A program made the position numbers and the translations under genes. A stretch of 64,000 nucleotides of DNA from Chryseobacterium herbae (lineage in GTDB: Bacteria > Bacteroidota > Bacteroidia > Flavobacteriales > Weeksellaceae): positions 186,001-250,000 of the forward strand of contig NZ_JAOAMU010000003.1 in the NCBI RefSeq assembly GCF_025154075.1, written 5' to 3'. Position 1 is the stretch's first letter, and each line of letters opens with the position of its first letter. The notes under the pieces were generated by a model. It did not search any database. It saw nothing but the letters and a program-made list of their open reading frames with translations, and was not told where the DNA came from. Shown here in pieces: positions 29,029 to 36,758 of this stretch.

Positions 29029-30444
29029 ATGAAACGTATAGAACAAGCTTACATCAACGGTGAATTTGCCATATTACACGGAACAGAAGTATTCGATCTG
29101 ATTAATCCGTCCAACCATGAAAAAATAGGGGAAGTAGTTTTAGGAGATGAAACCGATACTCAAAAAGCTATTGCAGCAGCGAAAGAAGCTTTTAAAACAT
29201 TTTCAAAAACGACTATTGAAGAGCGTATTGAAATTCTTAAGAACTTAAAGAAGGCTGTAGAAAATCGTGAAGAAGAACTTATCGAAACCATGATCCTGGA
29301 GTACGGCGGAACGCGACAGTTCTGCACGGCAGGCTTCCAAAATATGGTAGGAGCTTTTGAACACATGATTGAAACCCTCCGTGATTTTGAATTTGAAAGG
29401 AAAGCAGGGAAAACCCTTGTACAGATGACTCCCATTGGAGTAGTCGGCATTATTACCCCATGGAATTCCAGCAACGGTTTTATATGCAGTAAATTCGCCA
29501 CAGCAGTTGCTGCAGGTTGTACAGTCGTTGTAAAGCCCAGTGAAATGAGCGCACTTCAGACCCAAATCATTGTAGAATGTTTTCATGAAGCAGGTTTACC
29601 AAAAGGAATTTTCAATGTCGTAAACGGATTGGGAAATGTCGTGGGAAATGAAATTGTTAGCCATCCTGATATCGCTAAAATCTCTTTTACCGGTTCTACC
29701 CAAACAGGAAAAATGATTGCTAAAGGCGCTGTAGACAGTATGAAAAGAGTAACCCTGGAACTTGGTGGGAAATCGCCCAATATTATTTTAGATGATGCTG
29801 ATTTTACGCAGGCAATTCCCCAGGCTGTCTTTGGAGCTTATATGAATAGCGGACAGGCCTGTATTGCACCGACCCGTTTACTGGTTCCTCAGTCGAGACT
29901 GGAAGAAGTTAATAAAATTGCGAAAGAAACAGCGCTTCAGGTTGTCGTAGGAAATCCTACCAATGAAAATACAAATGTAGGTCCGATGGTTTCTGAAAAA
30001 CAGTATGAACGCGTACAAAGTTATATTCAGTTAGGTCTGGAAGAAGGGGCAGATTTGTTAGCGGGTGGTATCGGAAAACCGGAAGGTCTTGAAGATGGAA
30101 ATTTTGTTAAGGCCACTATTTTTACCAATGTCAGAAATGATATGCGTATTGCTCAGGAAGAAATTTTTGGACCCGTACTTTCGATCATCGCTTATGAAAA
30201 TGAAGAAGAAGCTATTGCAATTGCGAATGATACTCCTTATGGATTGGCTGCTTATGTGACTTCTTCGGATGAGAGTCGTGCCATCAGGGTAGCTTCTCAG
30301 ATTGAAGCGGGAAGAGTTTGTGTGAATGGTTTTAAACACGATCCGCTGGCACCGTTCGGAGGATTCAAACAATCGGGAATTGGTAGGGAATTCGGAGCAT
30401 TTGGTCTGGAAGAATATTTGGAACCGAAATCAATTTTGGTGTAA
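29029..30444 (+). CDS. Aldehyde dehydrogenase family protein
   Basis: From the ATG at 29029 the protein has 471 residues, the usual length for a class I-type dehydrogenase; an ATG at 28966 would add 21 residues that do not look like the family. Motifs: GIITPWNSS, the glycine-rich SFTGSTQTGK, the LELGGKSPNIIL segment with the general base, and NSGQACIAPTR with the nucleophilic Cys. It oxidises an unspecified aldehyde with NAD(P)+. An AraC regulator follows downstream on the same strand. Confidence 0.88.
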   Translation: MKRIEQAYINGEFAILHGTEVFDLINPSNHEKIGEVVLGDETDTQKAIAAAKEAFKTFSKTTIEERIEILKNLKKAVENREEELIETMILEYGGTRQFCTAGFQNMVGAFEHMIETLRDFEFERKAGKTLVQMTPIGVVGIITPWNSSNGFICSKFATAVAAGCTVVVKPSEMSALQTQIIVECFHEAGLPKGIFNVVNGLGNVVGNEIVSHPDIAKISFTGSTQTGKMIAKGAVDSMKRVTLELGGKSPNIILDDADFTQAIPQAVFGAYMNSGQACIAPTRLLVPQSRLEEVNKIAKETALQVVVGNPTNENTNVGPMVSEKQYERVQSYIQLGLEEGADLLAGGIGKPEGLEDGNFVKATIFTNVRNDMRIAQEEIFGPVLSIIAYENEEEAIAIANDTPYGLAAYVTSSDESRAIRVASQIEAGRVCVNGFKHDPLAPFGGFKQSGIGREFGAFGLEEYLEPKSILV

Positions 30445-30497
30445 ATCATCATTAAAAAATACCTGATTTCGGGAAGATATTTCAGTTTTTATTATGA

Positions 30498-30665
30498 TGT
30501 AAGGAAGTCAGAAGCTTGAAGAGGGAAGTTGTTGAAGTCCAAAGATAGAAATACAGATTGTTTTTATTCATCTTTTTAAAACTATTTCAATAAATTTAAA
30601 AGGAATTGTTAAGTGCTTACTGCCCAATAGTAACTTCCATCATCCAGCTTCCATCTTCCAACCTT
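30498..30665. repeat. Degenerate inverted repeat of GAAG / CTTC words
   Basis: A purine-rich arm (30498-30543, repeated GGAAG, GAAG) and a pyrimidine-rich arm (30628-30663, CTTCCATC, CTTCC) face each other with about 85 bases between. No gene is visible in 30445-30758. Confidence 0.45.
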
Positions 30666-30714
30666 TTAATCTTAACTTTTTATCCCAAACTCAGGTTAAA
30701 ATATTATATTGAAC

Positions 30715-30742
30715 AGTCAAGTCAGAGTTTTTTGGCTTGACT
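30715..30742. promoter_or_regulatory. Inverted repeat AGTCAAG / CTTGACT before the AraC-type regulator
   Basis: Perfect 7-bp arms at 30715-30721 and 30736-30742 lie 17 bases before the regulator ATG. It could be an operator for autoregulation or a leader hairpin. Confidence 0.35.
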
Positions 30743-30758
30743 TTAATTACGAAAAGAA

Positions 30759-31553
30759 ATGTCCGAAAATATCGATTACATCAATTATTCCTGCTACTTC
30801 GCCGTTTTTCGTGAAGGGGAACAGTTCGTTTCCTATAATGCTTTGTCGATGGTGATTTCAGGAGAAATGGAACTTAATGATGGCGTTCACCGGAAAATAT
30901 TCCGGAGTGGAGACGTCTATCTTGTCCGGAAAAATCAATTGTTGAAATTTCTGAAAAAGCCGGGCGAAGAAGTAGGATTTAAATCATTATCGATTAGGTT
31001 TGACGATGAACTGCTGAAGGAAATGAGCTTGGAAGAACATTTTGTACTCCCGGAAAGATCAAAAACGTCCGCTTTTACTGATGTTTCAGAAGTAAAACAT
31101 TTGAAATACTTTATGGAATCTTTGCTTCAGTACCAGGATCTGTTGGAAAACAAATCTCCCGAGCTGGCTCTGTTGAAACAGAAAGAAGCTTTGTTCCTTT
31201 TATTTGGACATGATCCGTCATTAAAAAATATTCTGTATGATATTTCTGATCCGCATAAAATAGATCTCGAAGGTTTTATGCAGAAGAACTATCATTTTAA
31301 TGTAAAGCTGGACCGGTTTGCTTATCTGACAGGAAGAAGTCTCGCAACCTTTAAACGGGATTTTGAAAAAATATTCGGAACTGCGCCAAGAAAATGGCTG
31401 CTCGAAAAAAGACTGCAGGAAGCCCGCTACCTTTTGGAAAAAGGAAAAAAGGCGACGGATATTTATCTGGATCTGGGCTTTGAAGATCTTTCCCATTTTT
31501 CATTTGCTTTTAAAAAACAGTATGGGTTGCCACCGAGCAGGTTATCCATATAA
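30759..31553 (+). CDS. AraC-family transcriptional regulator
   Basis: The protein has 264 residues. The N-terminal part (about 1-120) looks like a cupin-type sensor domain with the pattern MVISGEMEL and GDVYLVRKNQLLKF. The C-terminal AraC helix-turn-helix pair (about 165-262) includes LAYLTGR-like and TAPRKWLLEKRLQEARYLLE and ends DLGFEDLSHFSFAFKKQYG. It is a cytoplasmic DNA-binding protein, and its target is unknown; the aldehyde dehydrogenase 314 bases upstream is a possible neighbour target. ATG at 30759. Confidence 0.9.
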   Translation: MSENIDYINYSCYFAVFREGEQFVSYNALSMVISGEMELNDGVHRKIFRSGDVYLVRKNQLLKFLKKPGEEVGFKSLSIRFDDELLKEMSLEEHFVLPERSKTSAFTDVSEVKHLKYFMESLLQYQDLLENKSPELALLKQKEALFLLFGHDPSLKNILYDISDPHKIDLEGFMQKNYHFNVKLDRFAYLTGRSLATFKRDFEKIFGTAPRKWLLEKRLQEARYLLEKGKKATDIYLDLGFEDLSHFSFAFKKQYGLPPSRLSI

Positions 31554-31586
31554 AATAAAAACCTTCAATAAACGAGTATTGAAGGT
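31552..31586 (-). terminator. Terminator of the three-gene secreted-protein operon
   Basis: ACCTTCAATA (31561-31570) and TATTGAAGGT (31577-31586) form a 10-bp stem with a six-base loop. On the minus strand the tail is T-rich; on the plus strand it is not. Confidence 0.65.
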
Positions 31587-31681
31587 CTACAGATTTCTAT
31601 TAAATGTAATGACAGGTTTTATTCTGCAGGAACTTTATTTTTAAAGGTTAGACTTGTTAATAATATTTCCGGGATTGATAA

Positions 31682-32449
31682 CTACAGTATTTTTTCAAAG
31701 CTTACGTTGCTTTCCGCTGTTCCTCCGAACGTATAGCTTGATATTGAGAACGCACTGTTGTCGATGGATATTCTGAAATTTACATTATTATTCACATCCA
31801 GAAACAATACCGTATCTGCAGAAACGGCATAGCTGTCCAGGCTTATAAATGCTGCATTAGCAGACATGTACGCTTTTTGTTCCCCATTCACCAATATGGC
31901 AATATTGATTTTAGTTCCGGTAAATCCTACGTTGATTCCTCTGAATAAAGTGTTGAAATTGATTCTGTAAATTCCTTTCTGGCGCATACGAAAAGTGTCT
32001 GCCGAATGCCGGATCGATAAATGATCTGCAAACTGAGGATCATTAGCCGGAATAGAAAGCGGCAGGTTGTTGGAGCTGCACAAAATAGAAAGACAGGCTG
32101 CTGAAGCAGATTCTATTCTGGCACGAGTCCATGTGGTTGCCGTATGTTCAGGGATGAAAGCTTGGTTCCACGAAGAGCCATCATAAACTTTGGTGAGCTG
32201 GGCTTTTTTATCATACATAAGCATTCCTTCCATGGTAGGATCGTCATTATATCCGTCCGTTTGGGATGTATTATATTGAGGCAAAGAAGTATTGTTGTCT
32301 GCTGCCGGAAGTATTAATACCTTTTTTCCATCCGTATTTTGAAGCTCCAGTTGGGTGTAAGGATTAGAAAGCTTGCTTCCTCCTATGATGATCTGTGCGT
32401 TGATAAGAGTACAGGTGATTATGCTGAATAATGATAAATATTTTTTCAT
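31682..32449 (-). CDS. Secreted protein, jelly-roll-like (third of a tandem trio)
   Basis: The protein has 255 residues with a signal peptide (1-19, ending INAQ). A head region follows with the pattern of a short QLELQ strand, a KVLILPAAD segment and GMLMYDKKAQLTKVYDGSSW, as in many Bacteroidota surface or tail-fibre-like proteins. The C-terminal half (about 140-255) starts GIYRINFNTLF and ends in paired strands, resembling a C1q/TNF-like beta-sandwich; this is a fold guess. No T9SS sorting domain is seen. It is 17 bases after its paralogue, and a terminator follows. Confidence 0.75.
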   Translation of the reverse strand: MKKYLSLFSIITCTLINAQIIIGGSKLSNPYTQLELQNTDGKKVLILPAADNNTSLPQYNTSQTDGYNDDPTMEGMLMYDKKAQLTKVYDGSSWNQAFIPEHTATTWTRARIESASAACLSILCSSNNLPLSIPANDPQFADHLSIRHSADTFRMRQKGIYRINFNTLFRGINVGFTGTKINIAILVNGEQKAYMSANAAFISLDSYAVSADTVLFLDVNNNVNFRISIDNSAFSISSYTFGGTAESNVSFEKIL

Positions 32450-32466
32450 TGTTTCGGAATGAAGGA

Positions 32467-33339
32467 TTATTTTAATTTTTTGATATTGATAAAAGTGTCT
32501 TTATGACCTGTAGAGCTTGAATACACAGATACTACTGCCTCTGTGGAAACCGATGCGGCTAGCCTTATTCTTGCATTAGCCGGTAAAGTAACTGTTGCAG
32601 AAACACTGGCACTTTTATCACCGGCCTGACCTACATCTATAAAAAGACCACCATACTGAAGGGTTTGGCTAAGGGCTAAAGTATTCCAGGTGCTACCATT
32701 ATCATAGCTCACGTCCAGATTCACCCAATAAGAAACATTATCTCCTAAACCTAAAACACTGGTTCCGCTAAATCCTACAACCCCTGAAACATGATAGAGC
32801 CCAGCGGTAGGGATTGTAACGTAGTCGGCTCCTGTTGCCAGATTTAAATTGTTAACCAGCAATTGAGAACGGTTAGTAGTAGTAGATAAAGGAATAATTT
32901 TTCTGTTATTGGTTCCGAATAATTGGCCCAGGCTGCAAGTGTTAAGTCCGGGTAAACCAATACATGACCATTGTTCTGAGGTATTTGCTTTTTGGCGGGT
33001 TTCAAAAGGATTATAGAATGCACCAAGCTGAAGTGCCGGGATCCAGACAGTTCCGTCATATTTGTAGTACTGTTTGTCTTCTTTGTTGTAAATAATAGCG
33101 CCTTCCAATGATGGCAGATCACCGAAAAAATCCTCCTCAAGGTTGTTGTACAAAGGAAAACTGCTGATATTGTCTGCTTTTGTAAAAATAGTGCCCTTTT
33201 TAGAATCCTTTATATCCAGTAAAGCATTAGGATGCGGGTTAAAGATTCCCGGAGTATTGGAAATCATTATCTGTGAAGTTGCCCTGATTCCGAATATGAT
33301 GGTGAAAATCAGACTGTAAACGAGTTTTTTAGTTTTCAT
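32467..33339 (-). CDS. Secreted protein, jelly-roll-like (second of a tandem trio)
   Basis: The protein has 290 residues with a signal peptide to about residue 23 (ATSQ). Next comes a head with HPNALLDIKDSKKGTIF, then GAIIYNKEDKQYYKYDGTVW. The C-terminal half contains AGLYHVSGVVGFSG and LPANARIRLAASV, suggesting a beta-sandwich like C1q/TNF domains. Related in layout to both neighbours; 18 bases after the first gene of the trio. Function unknown; export to the envelope or outside is likely. Confidence 0.75.
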   Translation of the reverse strand: MKTKKLVYSLIFTIIFGIRATSQIMISNTPGIFNPHPNALLDIKDSKKGTIFTKADNISSFPLYNNLEEDFFGDLPSLEGAIIYNKEDKQYYKYDGTVWIPALQLGAFYNPFETRQKANTSEQWSCIGLPGLNTCSLGQLFGTNNRKIIPLSTTTNRSQLLVNNLNLATGADYVTIPTAGLYHVSGVVGFSGTSVLGLGDNVSYWVNLDVSYDNGSTWNTLALSQTLQYGGLFIDVGQAGDKSASVSATVTLPANARIRLAASVSTEAVVSVYSSSTGHKDTFINIKKLK

Positions 33340-33357
33340 TTTATCTTTTTATATCGA

Positions 33358-34173
33358 TTATAGAATGACTTTTTCAAAAATAAACTCACCCGTTCCGTAT
33401 GTGCTTCTATTTTGGAAAACAGTAGAAGAAGTAATAATCGGAGACAAACCAGATTCCATATAACCCTGGAGTCGGAATTTATCGCCGGCGCTTGCCTGTA
33501 ATACGATGGAACCATTAAACACCGGATTATAGTCTAATCCGTCATTGGTATCCGTAAATTCTTTATAATCGATAGTGGTGAAATTATTGGGTGCTGCAGA
33601 ATTTGCTTTCTGAAGTCGAAGCTGGATCAAATCTGTATTGAGCCCCTGAAAAACTGCGTAAGAGCGATAGGTGATTCTGTAGGTACCGGCTTCATTGACT
33701 GTAACGATATTCGATGCGATGGATAATTTAATTAAATTCCCTATGAAATCTGATGGACCTGTGCCGGTGAGTGGAATGATTCCATCTGCTGAACATCCGT
33801 AAGGAGGAAGAATACCTGATGAGCAGGATAAATTCAGGTCAGAAGGTCTTGAAAAATGAGCCAGATACTGAGGTTGGAGCTCTGCGGTGTATTGATAAAC
33901 ACTTCGCCAGTTTGTCCCGTCATGTTCATAGATGGAGCCATTGCCTTTATTGTAGATAATGGCTCCTTTAAAAGCTTCATCTCCGTCGGGGTCTGCTGCA
34001 TTTCCTATCTGTGTAACTGTTGGAAGCATGACCGCTTTGGCGGGAGTGGTTGATTTTACATCGAGTATTGCATTGGGATGAGGCTGCTGATCGGCCGGAT
34101 TGTTGGAAATGCCTACTTGGGCATAAGTACTCAACCCTGATGAAAAGAGAAGAACATAATACATTTTTTTCAT
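33358..34173 (-). CDS. Secreted protein, jelly-roll-like (first of a tandem trio)
   Basis: The protein has 271 residues with a signal peptide (1-18, ending STYAQ). The mature start VGISNNPADQ then HPNAILDVKSTTPAKAVMLP is the head pattern common in Bacteroidota secreted proteins, followed by GAIIYNKGNGSIYEHDGTNW. The C-terminal part begins EAGTYRITYRSYAVF and contains SAGDKFRLQGYM, a probable beta-sandwich. First of three cotranscribed paralogues. The upstream leader contains a strong hairpin that may control the operon. Confidence 0.75.
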   Translation of the reverse strand: MKKMYYVLLFSSGLSTYAQVGISNNPADQQPHPNAILDVKSTTPAKAVMLPTVTQIGNAADPDGDEAFKGAIIYNKGNGSIYEHDGTNWRSVYQYTAELQPQYLAHFSRPSDLNLSCSSGILPPYGCSADGIIPLTGTGPSDFIGNLIKLSIASNIVTVNEAGTYRITYRSYAVFQGLNTDLIQLRLQKANSAAPNNFTTIDYKEFTDTNDGLDYNPVFNGSIVLQASAGDKFRLQGYMESGLSPIITSSTVFQNRSTYGTGEFIFEKVIL

Positions 34174-34266
34174 ATTTGTTTTTTATTGTGAACAGGAAAT
34201 AAGCTGCCTGAAGCTATGGTGTACAGCTCCTAATCGGAAATATTGATAATTGTGAAAAAAAAATAA

Positions 34267-34665
34267 CTAAAGGCCAGGTGGCGGGCGTGAAAAATAAGAA
34301 ACGGAAAATCTATTTTCAGAAAGTTGTCTCTGGGTAGAAAGAACTTCGATCTTTTTCGCAAAGTAACACAGCAAAATGACTCTTTTTGAAAAATCTGAAA
34401 ATATACTTTTCTTTAAGACTGTTTGAAGTCCGGATTTCGGAAATACGGCTTTCAGACAGCGAGTTGTAGAGGTGTGATTAAAACTGGAGTATATATTTTT
34501 ACCGTTTTCAGGTTTATGATTAAATAGGAGGAAATGTTGACTGGTCGTATTCGGTGAATAAGACTTACAATCAGGAGTACTGAAAAAAAGTAAAGCAAAA
34601 ACAATTGTTGGGAGACTTTTAAAAAGCTCCCACAATTGTACTGTATATGAAATTGTGCTTTCCAT
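34267..34665 (-). CDS. Doubtful small open reading frame with one hydrophobic segment
   Basis: 132 codons from an ATG at 34665, with one hydrophobic stretch (about residues 14-30) and ending SYFSRPPPGL. I do not recognise it. A promoter-like element lies 123 bases upstream, which would favour a gene. However, codons 9-22 coincide with a long hairpin that looks like a terminator or attenuator, which speaks against it. It may be leader RNA of the trio operon rather than coding. Confidence 0.3.
   Translation of the reverse strand: MESTISYTVQLWELFKSLPTIVFALLFFSTPDCKSYSPNTTSQHFLLFNHKPENGKNIYSSFNHTSTTRCLKAVFPKSGLQTVLKKSIFSDFSKRVILLCYFAKKIEVLSTQRQLSENRFSVSYFSRPPPGL
34601..34639 (-). terminator. Strong hairpin, candidate attenuator of the secreted-trio operon
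   Basis: ACAATTGT-GGGAG-CTTTT arms pair over about 18 bp with only two single-base bulges (34601-34620 with 34621-34639). On the minus strand the hairpin is followed by TTTTTGC and further T runs. It lies between the candidate promoter at 34788 and the operon start at 34173. Confidence 0.5.
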
Positions 34666-35215
34666 TATTTTTTATTGCCAGGATTCTATACTTTCTTATT
34701 CAAAAAAGGAGTTTATTGAAAGTGAAAGACCTTATATCTTACTTTGAAATGTGGCTTCGGATAAAATAATAAGATCTTTTCGGTAGTCAAATATAAATAG
34801 TAAAACTCTATAAAAATTTCATCTATCTTAAAATCCATCATATAGTTTTTGATTTTAAAAATCCTTTAAAATATGCTGTTTCAGGCATTTTATCAAGTGG
34901 TGGAAATAGGATGTGATCATAATATGGTAATGATTTGTGAAAATCCTGATAAGGTGAAATTTAAAGTTCTACTAATTTTGTAGGGTATACATCTGGCTGG
35001 ATAAAAAAGTCTCTGGAATTCTATTGAAAGAAAACCTGATTTTTTTTGATTTAATGAATATTGTTTGGCTAATGATGGTATAAAAATAACCCTTTTGAAG
35101 ACCTTACGATGATCCCGGTAAGGCTTAGATTAGGTTGAATTTTAATCATTTTAAAAAAATCTCTGAAAATTGCTTGTCACTGGGATAGTACATTTTTCGG
35201 ATCATAAAACTTGAC
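34666..35215. other. Intergenic region, 550 bases
   Basis: AT-rich. It holds the minus-strand promoter at 34788, a plus-strand TAATTTTG (34973-34980) without a -33 partner, and a short CCTTAC/GTAAGG inverted repeat (35102-35123). No gene is recognised. Confidence 0.4.
34788..34795 (-). promoter_or_regulatory. -7 element TATATTTG upstream of the trio operon
   Basis: Minus-strand TATATTTG (34795-34788), with a T-rich stretch about 19 bases further upstream. It would give a leader of about 600 bases before the first gene of the trio. Confidence 0.5.
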
Positions 35216-35785
35216 ATGAAATTACGATTGTACCTTCAGAATGAAATAGGCCTGATGCCAGAGGCCGTCACAGCACTGGATAATTTATTCGCCTATAAAG
35301 AGCTGCCTAAAAACCATATGTTATGTTCCAATGGAAGCCGTTCAAAAGATGTTTTCTTTATAGAAGAGGGATTGGCCCGTTCTTTTTATCACAAGGACGG
35401 TAAAGATATTACCGACTTTTTTTATAAGGAAAAGGTGTTTTTTCTGTCGGTGGAAAATATATTTCTTAATAAGGAAGATCATTGTGATTGTGAACTGTTG
35501 GAAAGAAGTAAAATAAGAATGGCAAATTACAGCTTACTGGAACCATTTCTGGATAATGTTCCAAAACTGAATTATTTCATGCGTAACAATATGGCTTATC
35601 ATATTAAACTATTGAATGACCGTTTGTATGATATTCAGTTTCAGTCTGCTGAATACAGGTATCAGAAACTGATGAGGGATTCTCCAGACCTTATTTTGAG
35701 GGCTTCTCTGGGACATATAGCATCTTATCTGGGAATTACTCAGCAGACTCTTAGTGTGATAAGGGCGGGCAAAAAACTAAAATAA
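35216..35785 (+). CDS. Crp/Fnr-family transcriptional regulator
   Basis: The protein has 189 residues. An N-terminal cyclic-nucleotide-binding-like barrel (about 20-115) is suggested by SKDVFFIEEGLARSFY and the ITDFFYKE segment. A C-terminal helix-turn-helix (about 150-189) reads LGHIASYLGITQQTLSVIR. The canonical cAMP-binding Arg/Glu pattern is not obvious, as in most Flavobacteria homologues, so the ligand is unknown. It resembles the short Crp/Fnr regulators common in this group. ATG at 35216. Confidence 0.88.
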   Translation: MKLRLYLQNEIGLMPEAVTALDNLFAYKELPKNHMLCSNGSRSKDVFFIEEGLARSFYHKDGKDITDFFYKEKVFFLSVENIFLNKEDHCDCELLERSKIRMANYSLLEPFLDNVPKLNYFMRNNMAYHIKLLNDRLYDIQFQSAEYRYQKLMRDSPDLILRASLGHIASYLGITQQTLSVIRAGKKLK

Positions 35786-35816
35786 TTTTTCGTTAATATG
35801 ATTTTAAAGTACTGTT

Positions 35817-36566
35817 TTATAGTATGATAGGAGTCCTGTATTCGTTCGTGAATTTTTCCTGAACGAGATCTTCGGTTTCAGATAAAATGTCGTCCAGATT
35901 ATGAGTTGTGTAAATTAATCCCAATTCACCGAGCGCTTTTTTGGTATTCTTTCCAATCTGGCCATCGAGGTTGCCGATTTCTTTCCCAAGTCTGATAAGA
36001 TTAGCCTGTATCATCGCCTGTTTTTGATTGTCTCCAAAGAAATCCACATGTACTCCAATAGAAAGAATAGCACTTGCTGCCGCTGCTTTGTATGGTTTGA
36101 AATTTTTGCCTTTTTTTGCGTTGTAATAATCATAGACGACCTGATGGCTTCCTCTGCATTCAAAATGCCACGCTTCGGAGATGCTTTTTTTAGGTTCATC
36201 GATGATGGGTACAACACCATGTTTTTTGGCGATTTTCCAGAAATCAGATAATGAAACTTTAATGGAGCTTAAATCCAGATCAAAAGCCCTTCCCGCTTCA
36301 TGGAAGCTTCCGCCCGGAGCAGGACTGAAAGCGCTCTTTTTTCCGGATATGTAATCGTTGTGGGATTGTGCCTGCATTTCATAACTTCTGAACAGGTCGC
36401 TGAGGATCAGTTTTCCGCCTTTTGCTTTAAGTTCGATAGAAATGTTGATTAATGCAGTATAGGTATCAGCTGTACACTTGGCCATTCTCATCGGTAAAGG
36501 AAGAAGATCTCCAAGTTTATTTTTATAGATCGAGATAATCTCAATCGGGAATAAGGGTGATTTCAT
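35817..36566 (-). CDS. M15-family peptidase (D-Ala-D-Ala carboxypeptidase/endolysin-like)
   Basis: The protein has 249 residues. The zinc motifs of the M15 (VanY/LAS) family are present: SFHEAGRAFDLDL around residue 87 and EAWHFEC around residue 132. The family cleaves peptidoglycan cross-links or stem peptides. There is no signal peptide (it starts MKSPLFPIEII), which is unusual for a wall enzyme of the host and resembles phage endolysins. The C-terminal part DGQIGKNTKKALGELGL looks like a short peptidoglycan-binding helix motif. A good promoter lies immediately upstream. Confidence 0.8.
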   Translation of the reverse strand: MKSPLFPIEIISIYKNKLGDLLPLPMRMAKCTADTYTALINISIELKAKGGKLILSDLFRSYEMQAQSHNDYISGKKSAFSPAPGGSFHEAGRAFDLDLSSIKVSLSDFWKIAKKHGVVPIIDEPKKSISEAWHFECRGSHQVVYDYYNAKKGKNFKPYKAAAASAILSIGVHVDFFGDNQKQAMIQANLIRLGKEIGNLDGQIGKNTKKALGELGLIYTTHNLDDILSETEDLVQEKFTNEYRTPIIL

Positions 36567-36588
36567 GATGGTGTATTTTTTAGATGAT

Positions 36589-36619
36589 CAAATTTACCAT
36601 GCTTATTTCTAATATGAAA
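36589..36619 (-). promoter_or_regulatory. Promoter of the M15 peptidase gene
   Basis: Minus-strand TTTC (36619-36616), 19 bases, TAAATTTG (36596-36589). The -7 element is 23 bases before the ATG. Confidence 0.6.
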
Positions 36620-36696
36620 TACTTCTTTTGTGTGATTTTGTAGTTTTTTTTAATGTATTATGGGGGAAATATTTATTGTACTTAATGGTATAAATG

Positions 36697-36730
36697 AAAA
36701 AGGTTGCTTTCCAATGAAAACAACCTTTTT
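36697..36730 (-). terminator. Rho-independent terminator after the fourth metallopeptidase
   Basis: AAAAAGGTTG (36697-36706) and CAACCTTTTT (36721-36730) form a 10-bp stem with a 14-base loop, just beyond the stop of the minus-strand protease gene. Confidence 0.75.
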
Positions 36731-36758
36731 TATCAAATTTGTAGATTCTTAAATAAGC

